This document shows, piece by piece, positions 8,429 through 17,770 of a stretch of DNA of 64,000 bases (the stretch's first letter is position 1; each line of letters begins with the position of its first letter). This stretch comes from Aeriscardovia aeriphila (GTDB lineage Bacteria > Actinomycetota > Actinomycetes > Actinomycetales > Bifidobacteriaceae). Under the pieces are notes generated by a model. It was not told the DNA's origin, searched no databases, and saw nothing but the letters and a program-made list of their open reading frames with translations. Both the position numbers and the translations under genes were made by a program. The DNA lies in NCBI RefSeq assembly GCF_002259595.1, contig NZ_MWWU01000002.1, forward strand, positions 1-64,000. Reading direction: 5' to 3'.

Positions 8429-10030
8429 ATGCTGGAAACCGAGCGGGAAACCGAGCCGGAAACCATGCCGAAGAACACAACACATTTCGAGCAGCAGGGT
8501 AATTCTCATCAGAGCAATTCTCTGGCGGAGGAAGCTGCAGGAAAAGAAAGCTCCATGCACGAGCGCTCAGCCCAGCCTGGACGCTACGGTGAGCAACACC
8601 TGATGCGCTTCGTGCTCTCGCTCATCGCTGTCGGCGGCTTCTCCTTTATCGGCATTTTCACCGAGACCATGATGAACGTGATCTTCCCCGACCTTATGCG
8701 CGAATTTCACATTGACTCTGCAACAGTGCAATGGGTGACTACTGCAGCCCTTCTTCCGCTGGCAGCAATCGTGCCTCTCTCCGTGTGGTTCAACCGCCGC
8801 TTCCACTTCAAGCAGATCTTTATCATTTCCGGCACGCTCTTCATCATCGGCGCTCTCATCGCCTTCTGGTCGCCCAGTTTCGCGGCTCTCTTGGTCGCTC
8901 GCGTCATCCAAGGTGCTGCTACCGGAATCATCATGCCGGTGATGTTCAACATGGTGATGGAACAAGCTCCTGCTTCTCAGATTGCGCTTTTCATTGGCTT
9001 TGGAAACCTTGTGGTCAGCCTTGCACCAGCTACTGGCCCAGTTTTTGGTGGCGTTATGGCAAGCGTGATGCCGTGGCGTGACACCTTCCTCATCATCTTG
9101 CTGCTCACTGTTGCCCTGCTGGTGCTCGGCCTGTTCACTATCCGTCAGTCGCATGAGGTGAACCCCCAGCAGCGTTTCTCCGCACTGCAGTTTGCCATGG
9201 TGTCGCTAGGCTTGGTGCTCTTTATGGTCGGCTTGCAACAGTCCGGTTTGGCGCTCGAAGCTCAGATCGCTGGCAAGTTTGAGCTCATGACCACGCTTCT
9301 GGGTGTGGGCAGCCTGGTGGTGGGTATCTGCTTGCTCGTTGCGTTTGGTTTCACAGCATTACGCTCCAGATTGCCACTGATCAATATGCATCTTTTCCAG
9401 CACCGCACGATCACGCGCATCGCGCTGGCTTGCCTGTTTATTCAGATGTGCCAGCTTGGCCAGTCCTTCATCGTGCCGAACTTCAGCCAGATTGGCTTGG
9501 GCGTGAGCATGAGCATGGCCGGTTTCGTCGTTTTGCCAGGAGCTTTGCTGGGATCACTGTTCACCATCGTTTCTGGCCGCGTTTACGACGCCATTGGCCC
9601 GAAGATCCCGATGTTTACTGGTATCAGCATGGCAACAGCAGCACTGGTAATCTCGGCGCTTCTGGCATGGCATATGAATGCGACGCTCCTCTGCTTGCTC
9701 TACGCATTGTATGAGGTGGGTTATGCTTTCGTCTACTCCAATTCGGTGACCTTGGGCTTGAGTTCTCTGCCTGTCAATCTCTCGTCGGATGGTAACGCCT
9801 TGATTAACACGCTTCAGCAGGTGGGTTGCGCTTTGGGTACGACTGTTTTTGCCGTTACTTTCTCGATTGGCCAGTATTTGGGTACGCATTCGCACGGCTT
9901 GACTCAGGCTCAGGCGTCGATGTGGGGTGCACAAATGGCCTATATCGGCATGGTTGGTGCAGCCTTGTTGTACGTGGCCCTAGCGGCGCCCCAGATTATC
10001 AGTGCGGCACGCTCTCGCGCGACGAAGTGA
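8429..10030 (+). CDS. MFS multidrug exporter, DHA2 (EmrB/QacA) family
   Basis: A 533-residue major facilitator protein with a hydrophilic N-terminal tail of about 50 residues and then about 14 membrane segments. The first segment carries IFTETMMNVIFPDLMREF, and the third to fifth region holds ARVIQGAATGIIMPV and GPVFGGVMASVMPWRDTF, which match DHA2 motifs A and C. Such proteins exchange drugs or metabolites for protons. GGAAGAGG (8413-8420) precedes the chosen ATG; internal ATGs at 8465 and 8555 are alternatives because the tail is poorly conserved-looking. The last codons contain a copy of the recurrent motif (9993-10002). The substrate is unknown. Confidence 0.9.
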   Translation: MLETERETEPETMPKNTTHFEQQGNSHQSNSLAEEAAGKESSMHERSAQPGRYGEQHLMRFVLSLIAVGGFSFIGIFTETMMNVIFPDLMREFHIDSATVQWVTTAALLPLAAIVPLSVWFNRRFHFKQIFIISGTLFIIGALIAFWSPSFAALLVARVIQGAATGIIMPVMFNMVMEQAPASQIALFIGFGNLVVSLAPATGPVFGGVMASVMPWRDTFLIILLLTVALLVLGLFTIRQSHEVNPQQRFSALQFAMVSLGLVLFMVGLQQSGLALEAQIAGKFELMTTLLGVGSLVVGICLLVAFGFTALRSRLPLINMHLFQHRTITRIALACLFIQMCQLGQSFIVPNFSQIGLGVSMSMAGFVVLPGALLGSLFTIVSGRVYDAIGPKIPMFTGISMATAALVISALLAWHMNATLLCLLYALYEVGYAFVYSNSVTLGLSSLPVNLSSDGNALINTLQQVGCALGTTVFAVTFSIGQYLGTHSHGLTQAQASMWGAQMAYIGMVGAALLYVALAAPQIISAARSRATK

Positions 10031-10142
10031 GTGCGAGTGTGAATTGCGAATGCGCGCTGTGCGCTCCTTGCGCTGGAGGTTGTTGCCATGATGACGATAC
10101 AGCGGTGTAAAGAACATGGTGCCTCCTGAGAGTGTTCAAGGC

Positions 10143-10208
10143 AAAAAATAATCCTGTAACCGGCCAGCACTTACATAGAGAAAGGAAAAAGCAGCCAATC
10201 ACAGGATT
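10143..10208 (-). terminator. Terminator of tRNA-Pro (minus strand)
   Basis: AATCCTGT (10150-10157) pairs with ACAGGATT (10201-10208). Read on the minus strand, the hairpin comes just after the tRNA and is followed by a run of T (AAAAAA at 10143-10148 on the plus strand). Confidence 0.7.
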
Positions 10209-10211
10209 AAG

Positions 10212-10285
10212 TCGGGTTGGTGGGATTTGAACCCGCGGCCTCCTCGACCCGAACGAGGCGCGCTACCAAGCTGCGCTACAACCCG
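10212..10285 (-). tRNA. tRNA-Pro (anticodon CGG)
   Basis: Read on the minus strand, a 74 nt cloverleaf starts CGGGTTG and ends CAACCCG plus discriminator A. The anticodon stem CCTCG/CGAGG encloses loop TTCGGGT with anticodon CGG. The T arm carries GGTTCAAATCC. CCA is not encoded. Confidence 0.96.
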
Positions 10286-10466
10286 AATACGTCACCAGTA
10301 ACCCCTTCAAGAAACCACAGCCCGCAATAAGCGCGCTGGTAATCTTCCTGCAGCAGAAACTACGCCGTACGAACTCAACATTTTATACTGATAATCTCAA
10401 AAACTCAAAGACTTTTGCCCCTGTTGCGTGTCGTTCCTGTAGCGAGGCTCAAGTAAAGTCGAAACC

Positions 10467-12230
10467 ATGAGTGACGTTAAGAATTCTTTGAAGTCTTCCG
10501 AGCAAACAGCAGCACAAGTCGCTGAATCGGAAAAGCTGCAAGCCCAGCAGCAGTTGCTGACCGTGCGCCATGCTGAGCTGATGAGCCAGCAGGATGACGA
10601 CATCCAGGAGCGCATTAACAATGGGCAGGATATGGTTGAAGCTGTCAGCGAGTCGATGGCGAAGTTCGGCCGCGAATCAGCCTCAGAACAGGTGCTCATG
10701 CGTACCGCTAAGCGTGCTCAAATGCTGAAGCAGGGCATGGATCCTTACCCAGTTCACCTTGACGTGACCACCACCATTGAGGAAATTCGCGACAAGTACG
10801 ACGGCAAGCTGGAAGCCGGCGAAGAAACCCAGGATGAAGTGGGTGTTGCTGGCCGTGTGATGTTCCTGCGCAACTCCGGCGGCCTGTGCTTCGTGCAGCT
10901 GCAGGCAGGCTCCGGCGTGACCTTGCAGGGTATGATCTCCAAGCGCGAAGTGGGCAAGGAAAGCCTCGACGACTTCAAGAAGCTCGTCGACCTGGGCGAC
11001 CACCTCTTCCTCAAGGGCCGCGTGATCAGCTCCAAGACGGGCGAGCTCTCCGTGTTCGCGAGCTCCTGGGCTATCGCCACCAAGGCTTTGAAGCCACTGC
11101 CAGCCAAGCATTCGACCCTGAGTGATGAGGCACGCACCCGCGAGCCATACCTGAGCATGGTCGTCAACCAAAGCACTCGCGATATGCTGCGTCAGCGTGC
11201 GGCTGTGGTGAACTCGCTGCGTAACAACTTCGCCCGCCGCGGCTACCTCGAGGCGGAAACCCCGATGCTGCAGACCATTCGCGGTGGCGCTAACGCTCGC
11301 CCGTTCATCACTCATATGAACGCTTTCAACCTCGACCTCTACCTGCGCATCGCTCCAGAGCTCTTCTTGAAGCGCATGCTCGTCGGTGGCGTTGACAAGG
11401 TGTTTGAGATTAACAGGAACTTCCGCAACGAGGGTGCTGACGGCACTCACGCTCCGGAGTTCACCATGCTCGAGGCCTACCAGGCTTACGGCACCTACGA
11501 CGAGATGACCGAGCTGACCAAGGACCTCGTCATCACCGCCGCCAAGGATGTTTTCGGTACCACCAAGGTGACTTTGCTCGACGGCACTGTTTACGACATT
11601 GGTGAGGGCTGGAAGTCCATTTCCATGTATGAGTCTCTCTCCGAGAAGCTCGGCGAAGAGGTGAATGCTGACACTCCAATCGAGAAGCTCAAGCAGCTCG
11701 CTGCATCCTTGGGCCTTGAAGAGGAAGTGGTGGAGAACCGCGGTAAGTACGTGGAACACATGTGGGAGCACTTCTACGCTGAGGACCCCCACATGCTGTG
11801 GCAGCCAACCTTCGTGCGTGACTTCCCAGTGGAGACCACCCCGCTGACCAAGATGAGCCGTTACACCAAGGGCGCTGTGGAGAAGTGGGATCTCTATGTT
11901 CGCGGCTTCGAGCTGGCAACTGCTGATTCCGAGTTGAACGACCCTGTTGCTGAGCGTAAGCGTTTCGTTGAGCAGGCCAAGCAGGCTTTGGCTGGCGATG
12001 TTGAAGCGATGGCCATCGATGAGGACTTCTTGAACGCTCTGAGCGTGGGCATGCCTCCTGCTGGTGGCATGGGTATGGGTATCGACCGTCTGTTGATTGC
12101 TCTGACTGGTGCAACCATTCGCGATACGATCACCTTCCCGTTGGTCAAGCCACTGGCTGCTGGCGCTCGCCCTGCTGATGAGGAGGGTTCCTCTGATGAG
12201 AGTTCTGACGACGGTGAGGCTCAGGCCTGA
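10467..12230 (+). CDS. lysS: Lysyl-tRNA synthetase, class II
   Basis: A 587-residue enzyme that charges tRNA-Lys with lysine in the cytoplasm. Class II motif 2 (FRNEGADGTHAPEFTMLE, roughly residues 322-339) and motif 3 (GMGMGIDRLLIALTG, roughly 533-547) are intact, and the OB-fold anticodon-binding domain lies at about 120-225. An N-terminal extension of about 75 residues, rich in Gln, Glu and Ala and probably helical, precedes the usual start of the family; the C-terminus ends in a short acidic Ser/Glu/Asp tail. No strong Shine-Dalgarno is seen before ATG, so a downstream start is possible. A recurrent-motif copy lies upstream (10388-10397) and another downstream (12287-12296). Confidence 0.95.
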   Translation: MSDVKNSLKSSEQTAAQVAESEKLQAQQQLLTVRHAELMSQQDDDIQERINNGQDMVEAVSESMAKFGRESASEQVLMRTAKRAQMLKQGMDPYPVHLDVTTTIEEIRDKYDGKLEAGEETQDEVGVAGRVMFLRNSGGLCFVQLQAGSGVTLQGMISKREVGKESLDDFKKLVDLGDHLFLKGRVISSKTGELSVFASSWAIATKALKPLPAKHSTLSDEARTREPYLSMVVNQSTRDMLRQRAAVVNSLRNNFARRGYLEAETPMLQTIRGGANARPFITHMNAFNLDLYLRIAPELFLKRMLVGGVDKVFEINRNFRNEGADGTHAPEFTMLEAYQAYGTYDEMTELTKDLVITAAKDVFGTTKVTLLDGTVYDIGEGWKSISMYESLSEKLGEEVNADTPIEKLKQLAASLGLEEEVVENRGKYVEHMWEHFYAEDPHMLWQPTFVRDFPVETTPLTKMSRYTKGAVEKWDLYVRGFELATADSELNDPVAERKRFVEQAKQALAGDVEAMAIDEDFLNALSVGMPPAGGMGMGIDRLLIALTGATIRDTITFPLVKPLAAGARPADEEGSSDESSDDGEAQA

Positions 12231-12333
12231 AGCTGAGGCTTCTGGCGGCTGACGGTGCTGAACGCGCCAAACTGCTGAATGCGCTGAGATTATCAGTGCG
12301 CTGACTTGCCGCTGACAGCAGAGCATATGCGAA

Positions 12334-12367
12334 GGGGGCTGGAGTGATAGGACTCCAGCCCCCTTTT
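12334..12367 (+). terminator. lysS terminator
   Basis: GGGGGCTGGAGT pairs with ACTCCAGCCCCC around a short loop, followed by TTTT. It is the strongest intrinsic terminator in this part of the window. Confidence 0.9.
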
Positions 12368-12442
12368 GTGTGCCTTGAGCGGATGTCGCGGCTGTCGCTC
12401 GCGTGATACGCGAGTACTGCGCGCGGTTTGCGTGGTTGTTGC

Positions 12443-13765
12443 TTACGCTGCGCTCGGCTTGTGTGCGCACACAGCAAACTCATACAAGGCTTTATTTGAG
12501 TTGCGCTTGCGCAGCGTATCAATATGAATATTCGTATAACCCAGAGCTTCCATCATCTGCGCATACCAGCGGTGAGTCGGAACCTCAGTGCCAGAGAAGG
12601 TAGAATTCCCAATCACATAGCACATGTCACCACCCGCTTTGAGCACCGGGTCGATCATGAGGAAATGCTGCCACATATCCAAGAAATACTTGTGAACATA
12701 AGGGGCGAGAATATCACCCGACTTACCCTTCTCAATATTCTCCAACGCAGCAGCCAACTCAGAAGCGATCGGCAGACTCGCTTCGAGTTCAGCAGGGGTG
12801 GGCACAGGAGTGCCGTCCTGAGAATCGTCGGACTGATAATCTGGAGAAATACTGGGTGACCAGCCACGAAGGCGAGTAGAAGCCTTGCCCCACGTGCCAC
12901 CCGTCGACTTCCAATCCAGGTCGCTCGCCTGCTCGCCAGAAGTGAGGAAACCCAACCAATACATATAAGGGCGCAGCTCGCGAATGTAAGACATGCGGTT
13001 GCAATACGGCGGGGACGTGAGCACCATATCGGCCGGCTCAAAAGCGTCAAAAGGAGTTTTCGAATCGCCCTGATGCACCGAAGCAGTCAGGCGCAACGGT
13101 TCGGCAAGTGTCGTCACCACCTCGCCAAACTCCAGCTGGAAACGAGTGAGAACATCCTGGTACGTGTTCGCAGGAAGCTCGAAAGCAGGCTGATCCGTGT
13201 CTGCCTCGAGCTTTTTCAGACTCATCGACTGATGGTTAAACACTACATTCGACGTGCCCATCATCACACGGCAAAAAGCAACATCCAACAGGTTGCGCAC
13301 CTGGCCCGAGTGAATATTGATGAAACTTTTCAGCGCGGCCAGAGCCTTCAGCGTCACCGGGTCCCACCAGCGCTCAATATGGTGGATCGGGGGAGTCCAA
13401 AACGGGATATCTGCTTTCTCGCACGCTGAAGCCTGGCTCAAAACCTGAGAGGCCGCCTGCTGAGCCTCACTGCGAGTTTGCGGAGAATAATAATCGAGCT
13501 TCGCATTGGTAAACCACACGAGGAAAGGGTTGATTTCACGCGCCTGGCAGTGCAAGCCCATCTCCTCAGCGACCAAAGGCGTCGTGCCAGAACCGGCGAA
13601 AGGTTCGAGAACGGACGAGCCAGGAGCCAAATGAGCCATGCGCTCGCGCGCCAACGTCAGAGAGTATGCGGTAGTCAGGCGCAGCCAGCCGTGGCGGCCG
13701 GAGTGCACGTTGCCGCGGAAAGTGAGGTCTGCGCGCTGCTGAGTTTGAGATCTGTCAGGTAACAC
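12443..13765 (-). CDS. DNA methyltransferase without an adjacent restriction gene
   Basis: A 440-residue protein with the S-adenosylmethionine-binding motif I (VLEPFAGSGTT, about residues 50-60) and catalytic motif IV TSPPY (about 250-254), followed by NRMSYIRELRPYMYWLG. The order motif I then TSPPY is that of amino-methyltransferases modifying cytosine N4 or adenine N6; TSPPY favours cytosine N4. No endonuclease gene flanks it, so it is either solitary or its partner is elsewhere; a tRNA or RNA substrate is less likely but not excluded. The GTG start has GGGAAG directly abutting it, and an in-frame stop lies five codons upstream, so translation may begin at a later codon. A motif copy inside the gene (12833-12842) encodes SPDYQS, as in the 5.7-8.1 kb gene. 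Confidence 0.78.
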   Translation of the reverse strand: MLPDRSQTQQRADLTFRGNVHSGRHGWLRLTTAYSLTLARERMAHLAPGSSVLEPFAGSGTTPLVAEEMGLHCQAREINPFLVWFTNAKLDYYSPQTRSEAQQAASQVLSQASACEKADIPFWTPPIHHIERWWDPVTLKALAALKSFINIHSGQVRNLLDVAFCRVMMGTSNVVFNHQSMSLKKLEADTDQPAFELPANTYQDVLTRFQLEFGEVVTTLAEPLRLTASVHQGDSKTPFDAFEPADMVLTSPPYCNRMSYIRELRPYMYWLGFLTSGEQASDLDWKSTGGTWGKASTRLRGWSPSISPDYQSDDSQDGTPVPTPAELEASLPIASELAAALENIEKGKSGDILAPYVHKYFLDMWQHFLMIDPVLKAGGDMCYVIGNSTFSGTEVPTHRWYAQMMEALGYTNIHIDTLRKRNSNKALYEFAVCAHKPSAA

Positions 13766-13917
13766 CTTCCCAGCTTATCGAGCAGCGATGATGAATGGCA
13801 GTGGCGAGGTGATGGGGGAGCTGACAGTTCCGCTGACAGTTCTGCTAACAGTACGGCTTCGGCCTGGTGAGCACTTCCAGCTAGAATGTTCCTCAGACTC
13901 GACAGAAAGAAGAAGGA

Positions 13918-15021
13918 ATGAGCTCGACTGAATATACTTCTGCTAGCTTTTCGCAATGGGTGCAGGCTGGCCGCCCGCTCACCCTTCTTCTTGGCCTTTC
14001 CAGCTCGGTGACAGGTGTTGCCGTGGCATGGATGGCAACGACAGACCACTCAGGTAACTGGTACACAGTTGCACTGCTGTGCATTCTCACGACGCTTCTG
14101 CTCCAGATTGGTGCAAACTACATCGATGATTACGCCGATGGTGTGCGCGGCCTCGATTTGGGTAGGAGCTTCGCGCCAGAGTCTGCTTCTTCGCACGAAG
14201 TGACTAGATCTTCTGAGCCAGCCGCCTCTGCTGAGCCAGTCGCCTCACAAGAGCTGGCACAAGTCTTTGAACCGCATGAGCGTGCTCTCGGCCCGGCTCG
14301 CTTGGTGGCCAGTGGTGTGAACCCTCGCTCAGTGCTCGCGGCCGCCTTGGTGTGCTTCGCTTTAGCCTGCGCCACCGGGATTGCGGCAACCGTTCTCACC
14401 GGCCGCTGGAAGCTGTTGCTCATAGGTGCAGCCTGCCTGTTCGCCGCCTGGAGTTACGTGTGCAAACCATTGCGCTTAGGCTCGCACGCATCAGGTGAGG
14501 TGCTGGTTTTCGCCGTGTTTGGCATCGCAGCAGTCTGCGGCACGCAATACGCGCTGGTCGGTTTCGCTTCGGCAATTGGCTGGTTCGCTGCGGCCAGCAT
14601 GGGCTTCACCGCCGTTACAGTTCTCCTTGTCAACAACACGCGAGATTTGCGCGTTGACAAGGCTCACGGCAAGGTGACGCTTTCCGTGCTCACCGGCCAT
14701 ATCGGCTCCGTGGCAATCATGCGTTTCGCCCTCATTTTGGCTGGCATCGCAACCTTAGTCCCGGCCGTGTGGACGCGCGGCTCGAGCCTGTTTGTCAATA
14801 TTAATTTGATGCTCAATTCCGGCTCGCCTGCATTTGTCGTCAATATTGTGGCGCTCGTGCTGGCGGTGTGCCCGTTCTTCTTGGCCTTGCTCAACCCGGT
14901 GAGTTTCGAAAGGGCACTTTCAGATTATCAGCGCTCTTTCACCCTCACCTGCATTCTCGATTTGGCTCTCGCCCTCGACTTCATCTTGATGGCCGTCGCC
15001 GTCACGCCAATCGTGTACTGA
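13918..15021 (+). CDS. menA: MenA-like 1,4-dihydroxy-2-naphthoate prenyltransferase (UbiA family)
   Basis: A 367-residue integral membrane prenyltransferase. The first aspartate-rich motif (NYIDDYADGVRGLD, about residues 67-80) and the second (NNTRDLRVDKAHGKVTLSV, about 240-258) match MenA better than other UbiA branches. MenA attaches a prenyl chain to dihydroxynaphthoate in menaquinone synthesis. Between the motifs there is an insertion of about 35 Ser/Ala/Glu-rich residues (about 83-118) not usual for the family. No other men gene is in the window. Bifidobacteria are generally regarded as lacking a full menaquinone pathway, so the gene may use an imported precursor or a different acceptor (inference). 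The start has AGAAGGA very close to ATG. Confidence 0.82.
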   Translation: MSSTEYTSASFSQWVQAGRPLTLLLGLSSSVTGVAVAWMATTDHSGNWYTVALLCILTTLLLQIGANYIDDYADGVRGLDLGRSFAPESASSHEVTRSSEPAASAEPVASQELAQVFEPHERALGPARLVASGVNPRSVLAAALVCFALACATGIAATVLTGRWKLLLIGAACLFAAWSYVCKPLRLGSHASGEVLVFAVFGIAAVCGTQYALVGFASAIGWFAAASMGFTAVTVLLVNNTRDLRVDKAHGKVTLSVLTGHIGSVAIMRFALILAGIATLVPAVWTRGSSLFVNINLMLNSGSPAFVVNIVALVLAVCPFFLALLNPVSFERALSDYQRSFTLTCILDLALALDFILMAVAVTPIVY

Positions 15022-15104
15022 GTAACTCTTTAGTTTTTCGCCCCTCAGTTGCACTGCGCTAGCCACCGGCCGCGCTGGTCGAATAAACCCGATATGCTTA
15101 AAGC

Positions 15105-15842
15105 ATGACCTACACACTGATTCTGCTCCGGCACGGCCAGAGCGCATGGAATAAGTCCAATCAGTTCACGGGCTGGGTCGACGTCCCGCTCACCGAGCAG
15201 GGCATCGAGGAAGCTAAGCATGGCGGCGACCTGATGAAGGAAAAGAACGTCCTGCCAGACGTTGTTTTCACTTCTCTTCTGCGTCGTTCCATCAGTACCG
15301 CTTTCTACGCACTTGATCATGCGGACCGCCTGTGGATTCCTGTGAAGCGCAGCTGGCGCTTGAACGAGCGTCACTACGGTGCTCTGCAGGGCAAGAACAA
15401 GAGCGAGATCCGCCAGGAGTACGGCGATAAGCAGTTCATGATCTGGCGTCGCTCCTACGCAACCCCACCGCCAGAGATCGCAGTGGACGACGAGTTTTCT
15501 CAGTCCAACGATCCTCGCTACGCTGGCGAGCCAGTTCCCCGCACTGAGGCCCTGGCAAACGTGGTGACTCGCGTTGAGCCTTACTTCGAGAACGAGATCA
15601 AGCCAGAGCTCAAGGCTGGCAAGACTGTCCTCATCGCAGCTCACGGCAACTCTCTGCGCGCTATCGTCAAGATGCTCGATGGCCTCTCTGACGAAGAGAT
15701 CGCTAAGGTGAACATTCCAACTGCTATGCCATTGGTGTACAAGCTGGATGAGAACTTCAAGCCGATCGTTCCTCGCGGTGAGTACCTCGACCCTGAGGCT
15801 GCTGCAGCCGGTGCTGCTGCCGTGGCAAACCAGGGTAAGTGA
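15105..15842 (+). CDS. gpmA: 2,3-bisphosphoglycerate-dependent phosphoglycerate mutase
   Basis: A 245-residue histidine phosphatase-fold enzyme interconverting 3- and 2-phosphoglycerate in glycolysis. The phospho-acceptor histidine is in [10 protein letters not shown] (His10 region), the substrate loop is [15 protein letters not shown] (about 87-101), and the second catalytic histidine is in [14 protein letters not shown] (about 182-195). Length and motifs match cofactor-dependent GpmA. No Shine-Dalgarno is seen; TATGCT six bases before ATG could be a -10 box, which would make the mRNA leaderless, though no good -35 is evident. A terminator follows. Confidence 0.96.
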   Translation: MTYTLILLRHGQSAWNKSNQFTGWVDVPLTEQGIEEAKHGGDLMKEKNVLPDVVFTSLLRRSISTAFYALDHADRLWIPVKRSWRLNERHYGALQGKNKSEIRQEYGDKQFMIWRRSYATPPPEIAVDDEFSQSNDPRYAGEPVPRTEALANVVTRVEPYFENEIKPELKAGKTVLIAAHGNSLRAIVKMLDGLSDEEIAKVNIPTAMPLVYKLDENFKPIVPRGEYLDPEAAAAGAAAVANQGK

Positions 15843-15919
15843 CCTGCTTGAGCTGGTATAGCTTAAGATTGTCACCACGGTTGAAGCCATGCATGGCTTG
15901 TTAACAACCGCAGAAAATG

Positions 15920-15953
15920 AAGGCTGGCATACTACGATGTATGCCAGCCTTTG
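15920..15953 (+). terminator. gpmA terminator
   Basis: AAGGCTGGCATAC (15920-15932) pairs perfectly with GTATGCCAGCCTT (15939/15940-15952) around a six-base loop; the following T run is short (TTTG). Confidence 0.82.
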
Positions 15954-16023
15954 TCGTCTCAGTGAGCTATTCGGCCACGCGCTGCGAAGCGATGCCATTG
16001 TGGCTCGCTTGCACTCTGCGCTG

Positions 16024-16452
16024 TTATGCGCGAGCGCTCTCGGCCTCGACTGAGTTCTTTTCGTCAGTGCTCTTTTCAGCAGTGGTAATCTCAGCGTGTT
16101 CCTCAGAAGTACGCCCTGATTCTTCTTCGCTGCTATCTTTGCGACCGTCGTCTTCAGAGCTTCCCTCAGCGTCTTCTTCAACGATGACGTCATCTTCAGC
16201 AAGCTTCATGTAGTGCGAACGAGTGCGCTTCTCCCATAGCAGCATGAAGGGGCCCAACACCAAACCAAAAGCGCAGGTAAACAGGGTGAGCGTATTCAAG
16301 CGGGTCTGGGAGGAGAGGCGTAATACTAACGCCAAAATGAGCATGACAAACCATATCGCTTCACCAGCGAGGAAAATTTTGCGCAAGTCAACGCGCGCAG
16401 GCTTGGGGCTCGGGCGGCGAGCGGCTGGGTCAAGGATAGGTGCAAGTTTCAT
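16024..16452 (-). CDS. Small two-segment membrane protein, DUF2530-like
   Basis: A 142-residue protein with two membrane segments (about residues 28-48 and 56-76) joined by a short loop, then a basic patch (WEKRTRSHYMK) and a strongly acidic, Ser/Glu-rich C-terminal tail of about 60 residues. The two-segment layout resembles actinobacterial DUF2530 proteins, whose role is unknown. I chose the ATG at 16452 because GGATGGAG lies just upstream; two upstream in-frame ATGs would add nine residues. Function unassigned. Confidence 0.7.
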   Translation of the reverse strand: MKLAPILDPAARRPSPKPARVDLRKIFLAGEAIWFVMLILALVLRLSSQTRLNTLTLFTCAFGLVLGPFMLLWEKRTRSHYMKLAEDDVIVEEDAEGSSEDDGRKDSSEEESGRTSEEHAEITTAEKSTDEKNSVEAESARA

Positions 16453-16919
16453 AGTCTCCATCCTATAGCAGTGCGACAACTGGTTGACTAACGGTATCGC
16501 AGCGGCTAGGAACCGTGACGGGGAAGTGCAACGTTTGTTGGCTTAAACGCGCTGTGTGATGAGCTGTCGGCATGCTGAGTGCGCGGCCTGACTTTCTCAG
16601 CCCGCTTGTCATCGAGAGTGGGCTTTGCTCTGGGCAAAGCGACACGGCGACAGACAAATTTTCAGGATATTTTGAGGTTTCTTCACAAATGAGCTGCGTC
16701 TCAAATCGGCCCCAGTAGAAAGCCTGTTATTCCAACTGTTACAAGTTGAAGAAAAATGTCCACAGAATCCACCGTACTGAAAATCTGATAACGAAATATC
16801 GCAAAAGTGGGCACCACACTAAAATTGCTCTTATGTAATCCTGCTCAAGGGCTACTATAAAGCTTGGAAGTCCGTAAGGGTGTTACCCATCCCCAAAGCT
16901 CTCACAGTGAAGGAACAAG
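16453..16919 (+). other. Intergenic region upstream of the CHAP protein gene
   Basis: Some 460 bp between divergent genes with no credible ORF. The right half is AT-rich and presumably carries the promoter; TACTAT near 16852 is a possible -10 box but no clear -35 matches. I looked for a c-di-AMP riboswitch, common before actinobacterial cell-wall hydrolases, and could not find its conserved core. AAGGAAC precedes the ATG at 16920. Confidence 0.4.
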
Positions 16920-17681
16920 ATGAGAAAGTCACGACAACTGCGCAAAACTGCTGCTTTATTGGCAACTGCAACTATGGCAGTGTCCCTCGCTATTCCAGCT
17001 CTGGCAACCGCTCAAATCTCTACCGTAGCCGGTTCCGAGCGTTCCTTCCCAGCACAGGGTGGCGCTGACCGCAAGAACATCCTTGCTGAAGCTACTTCAA
17101 TTTCTTCCGATTCCAAGGCCAACTGGGGCGGCATCGAATCCCTGACCATTGAGAAGACGGATTCCCCAGCCGAGGTTTCTGCCAAGGAAGCAGCCCGCAA
17201 GGCCGCTGAAGAGGCTGCAGCTTCCCAGCGCGCTCAGGCTCAGAAGCAGGCTGAAGTATCCCGCTCCGAGCAGCGCTCCACCGTTGGCGTCATGGTTTTG
17301 AAGACCAGCTCCAACGTCAACTTGGGCACGTATGACCCTGCTTGGGCTGGCACTTACCCCTTCGGCCAGTGCACATGGTGGGTTGCTATTCGCCGCGCTC
17401 AAATTGGCCGTCCAGTCCCCGGTAACATGGGCAACGGCAAGGATTGGGCAAATTCCGGCCGCGCACATGGTATGAAGGTTGATCACACTCCTGAAGTGGG
17501 TGCCGTGCTCGTCTTCCAGCCTGGTCAGCTCTACGCCGATCCAGTCTACGGCCACGTCGCATTCGTTGAGCAGGTTCTCGACGACGGCTCGATTATCACC
17601 TCCGAAACCTCTGGTGGTCGCGGTGGCGTTGGCTTCTCTCGCCACATCTACAACGCCAGCGTTTTCGAGTACGTCCACTGA
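16920..17681 (+). CDS. Secreted CHAP-domain cell-wall hydrolase
   Basis: A 253-residue secreted protein. Residues 1-31 form a Sec signal peptide (basic start, hydrophobic core, cleavage near ALATA-Q). A helical Ala/Glu/Gln-rich segment (about 80-118) links to a C-terminal CHAP domain (about 140-250). The catalytic Cys151 lies in FGQCTWW and His212 in YGHVAFVE, the canonical pair for a cysteine amidohydrolase or endopeptidase that cuts peptidoglycan. The family acts in cell separation or wall turnover. Monocistronic: a terminator follows. The exact bond cleaved cannot be predicted. Confidence 0.93.
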   Translation: MRKSRQLRKTAALLATATMAVSLAIPALATAQISTVAGSERSFPAQGGADRKNILAEATSISSDSKANWGGIESLTIEKTDSPAEVSAKEAARKAAEEAAASQRAQAQKQAEVSRSEQRSTVGVMVLKTSSNVNLGTYDPAWAGTYPFGQCTWWVAIRRAQIGRPVPGNMGNGKDWANSGRAHGMKVDHTPEVGAVLVFQPGQLYADPVYGHVAFVEQVLDDGSIITSETSGGRGGVGFSRHIYNASVFEYVH

Positions 17682-17770
17682 ATTCGTTGAGTTCTGAACT
17701 CCCCGAGTAACGGTTTGTAGCTCCTTGTGAGCTCGCTTACTCTCGAGTTCTTAAGATTTTCACTGTGCTT

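Noticed and set aside
16690-16919. c-di-AMP riboswitch before the CHAP hydrolase gene
   Set aside because: The family context is suggestive, but I could not find the conserved core or paired halves.
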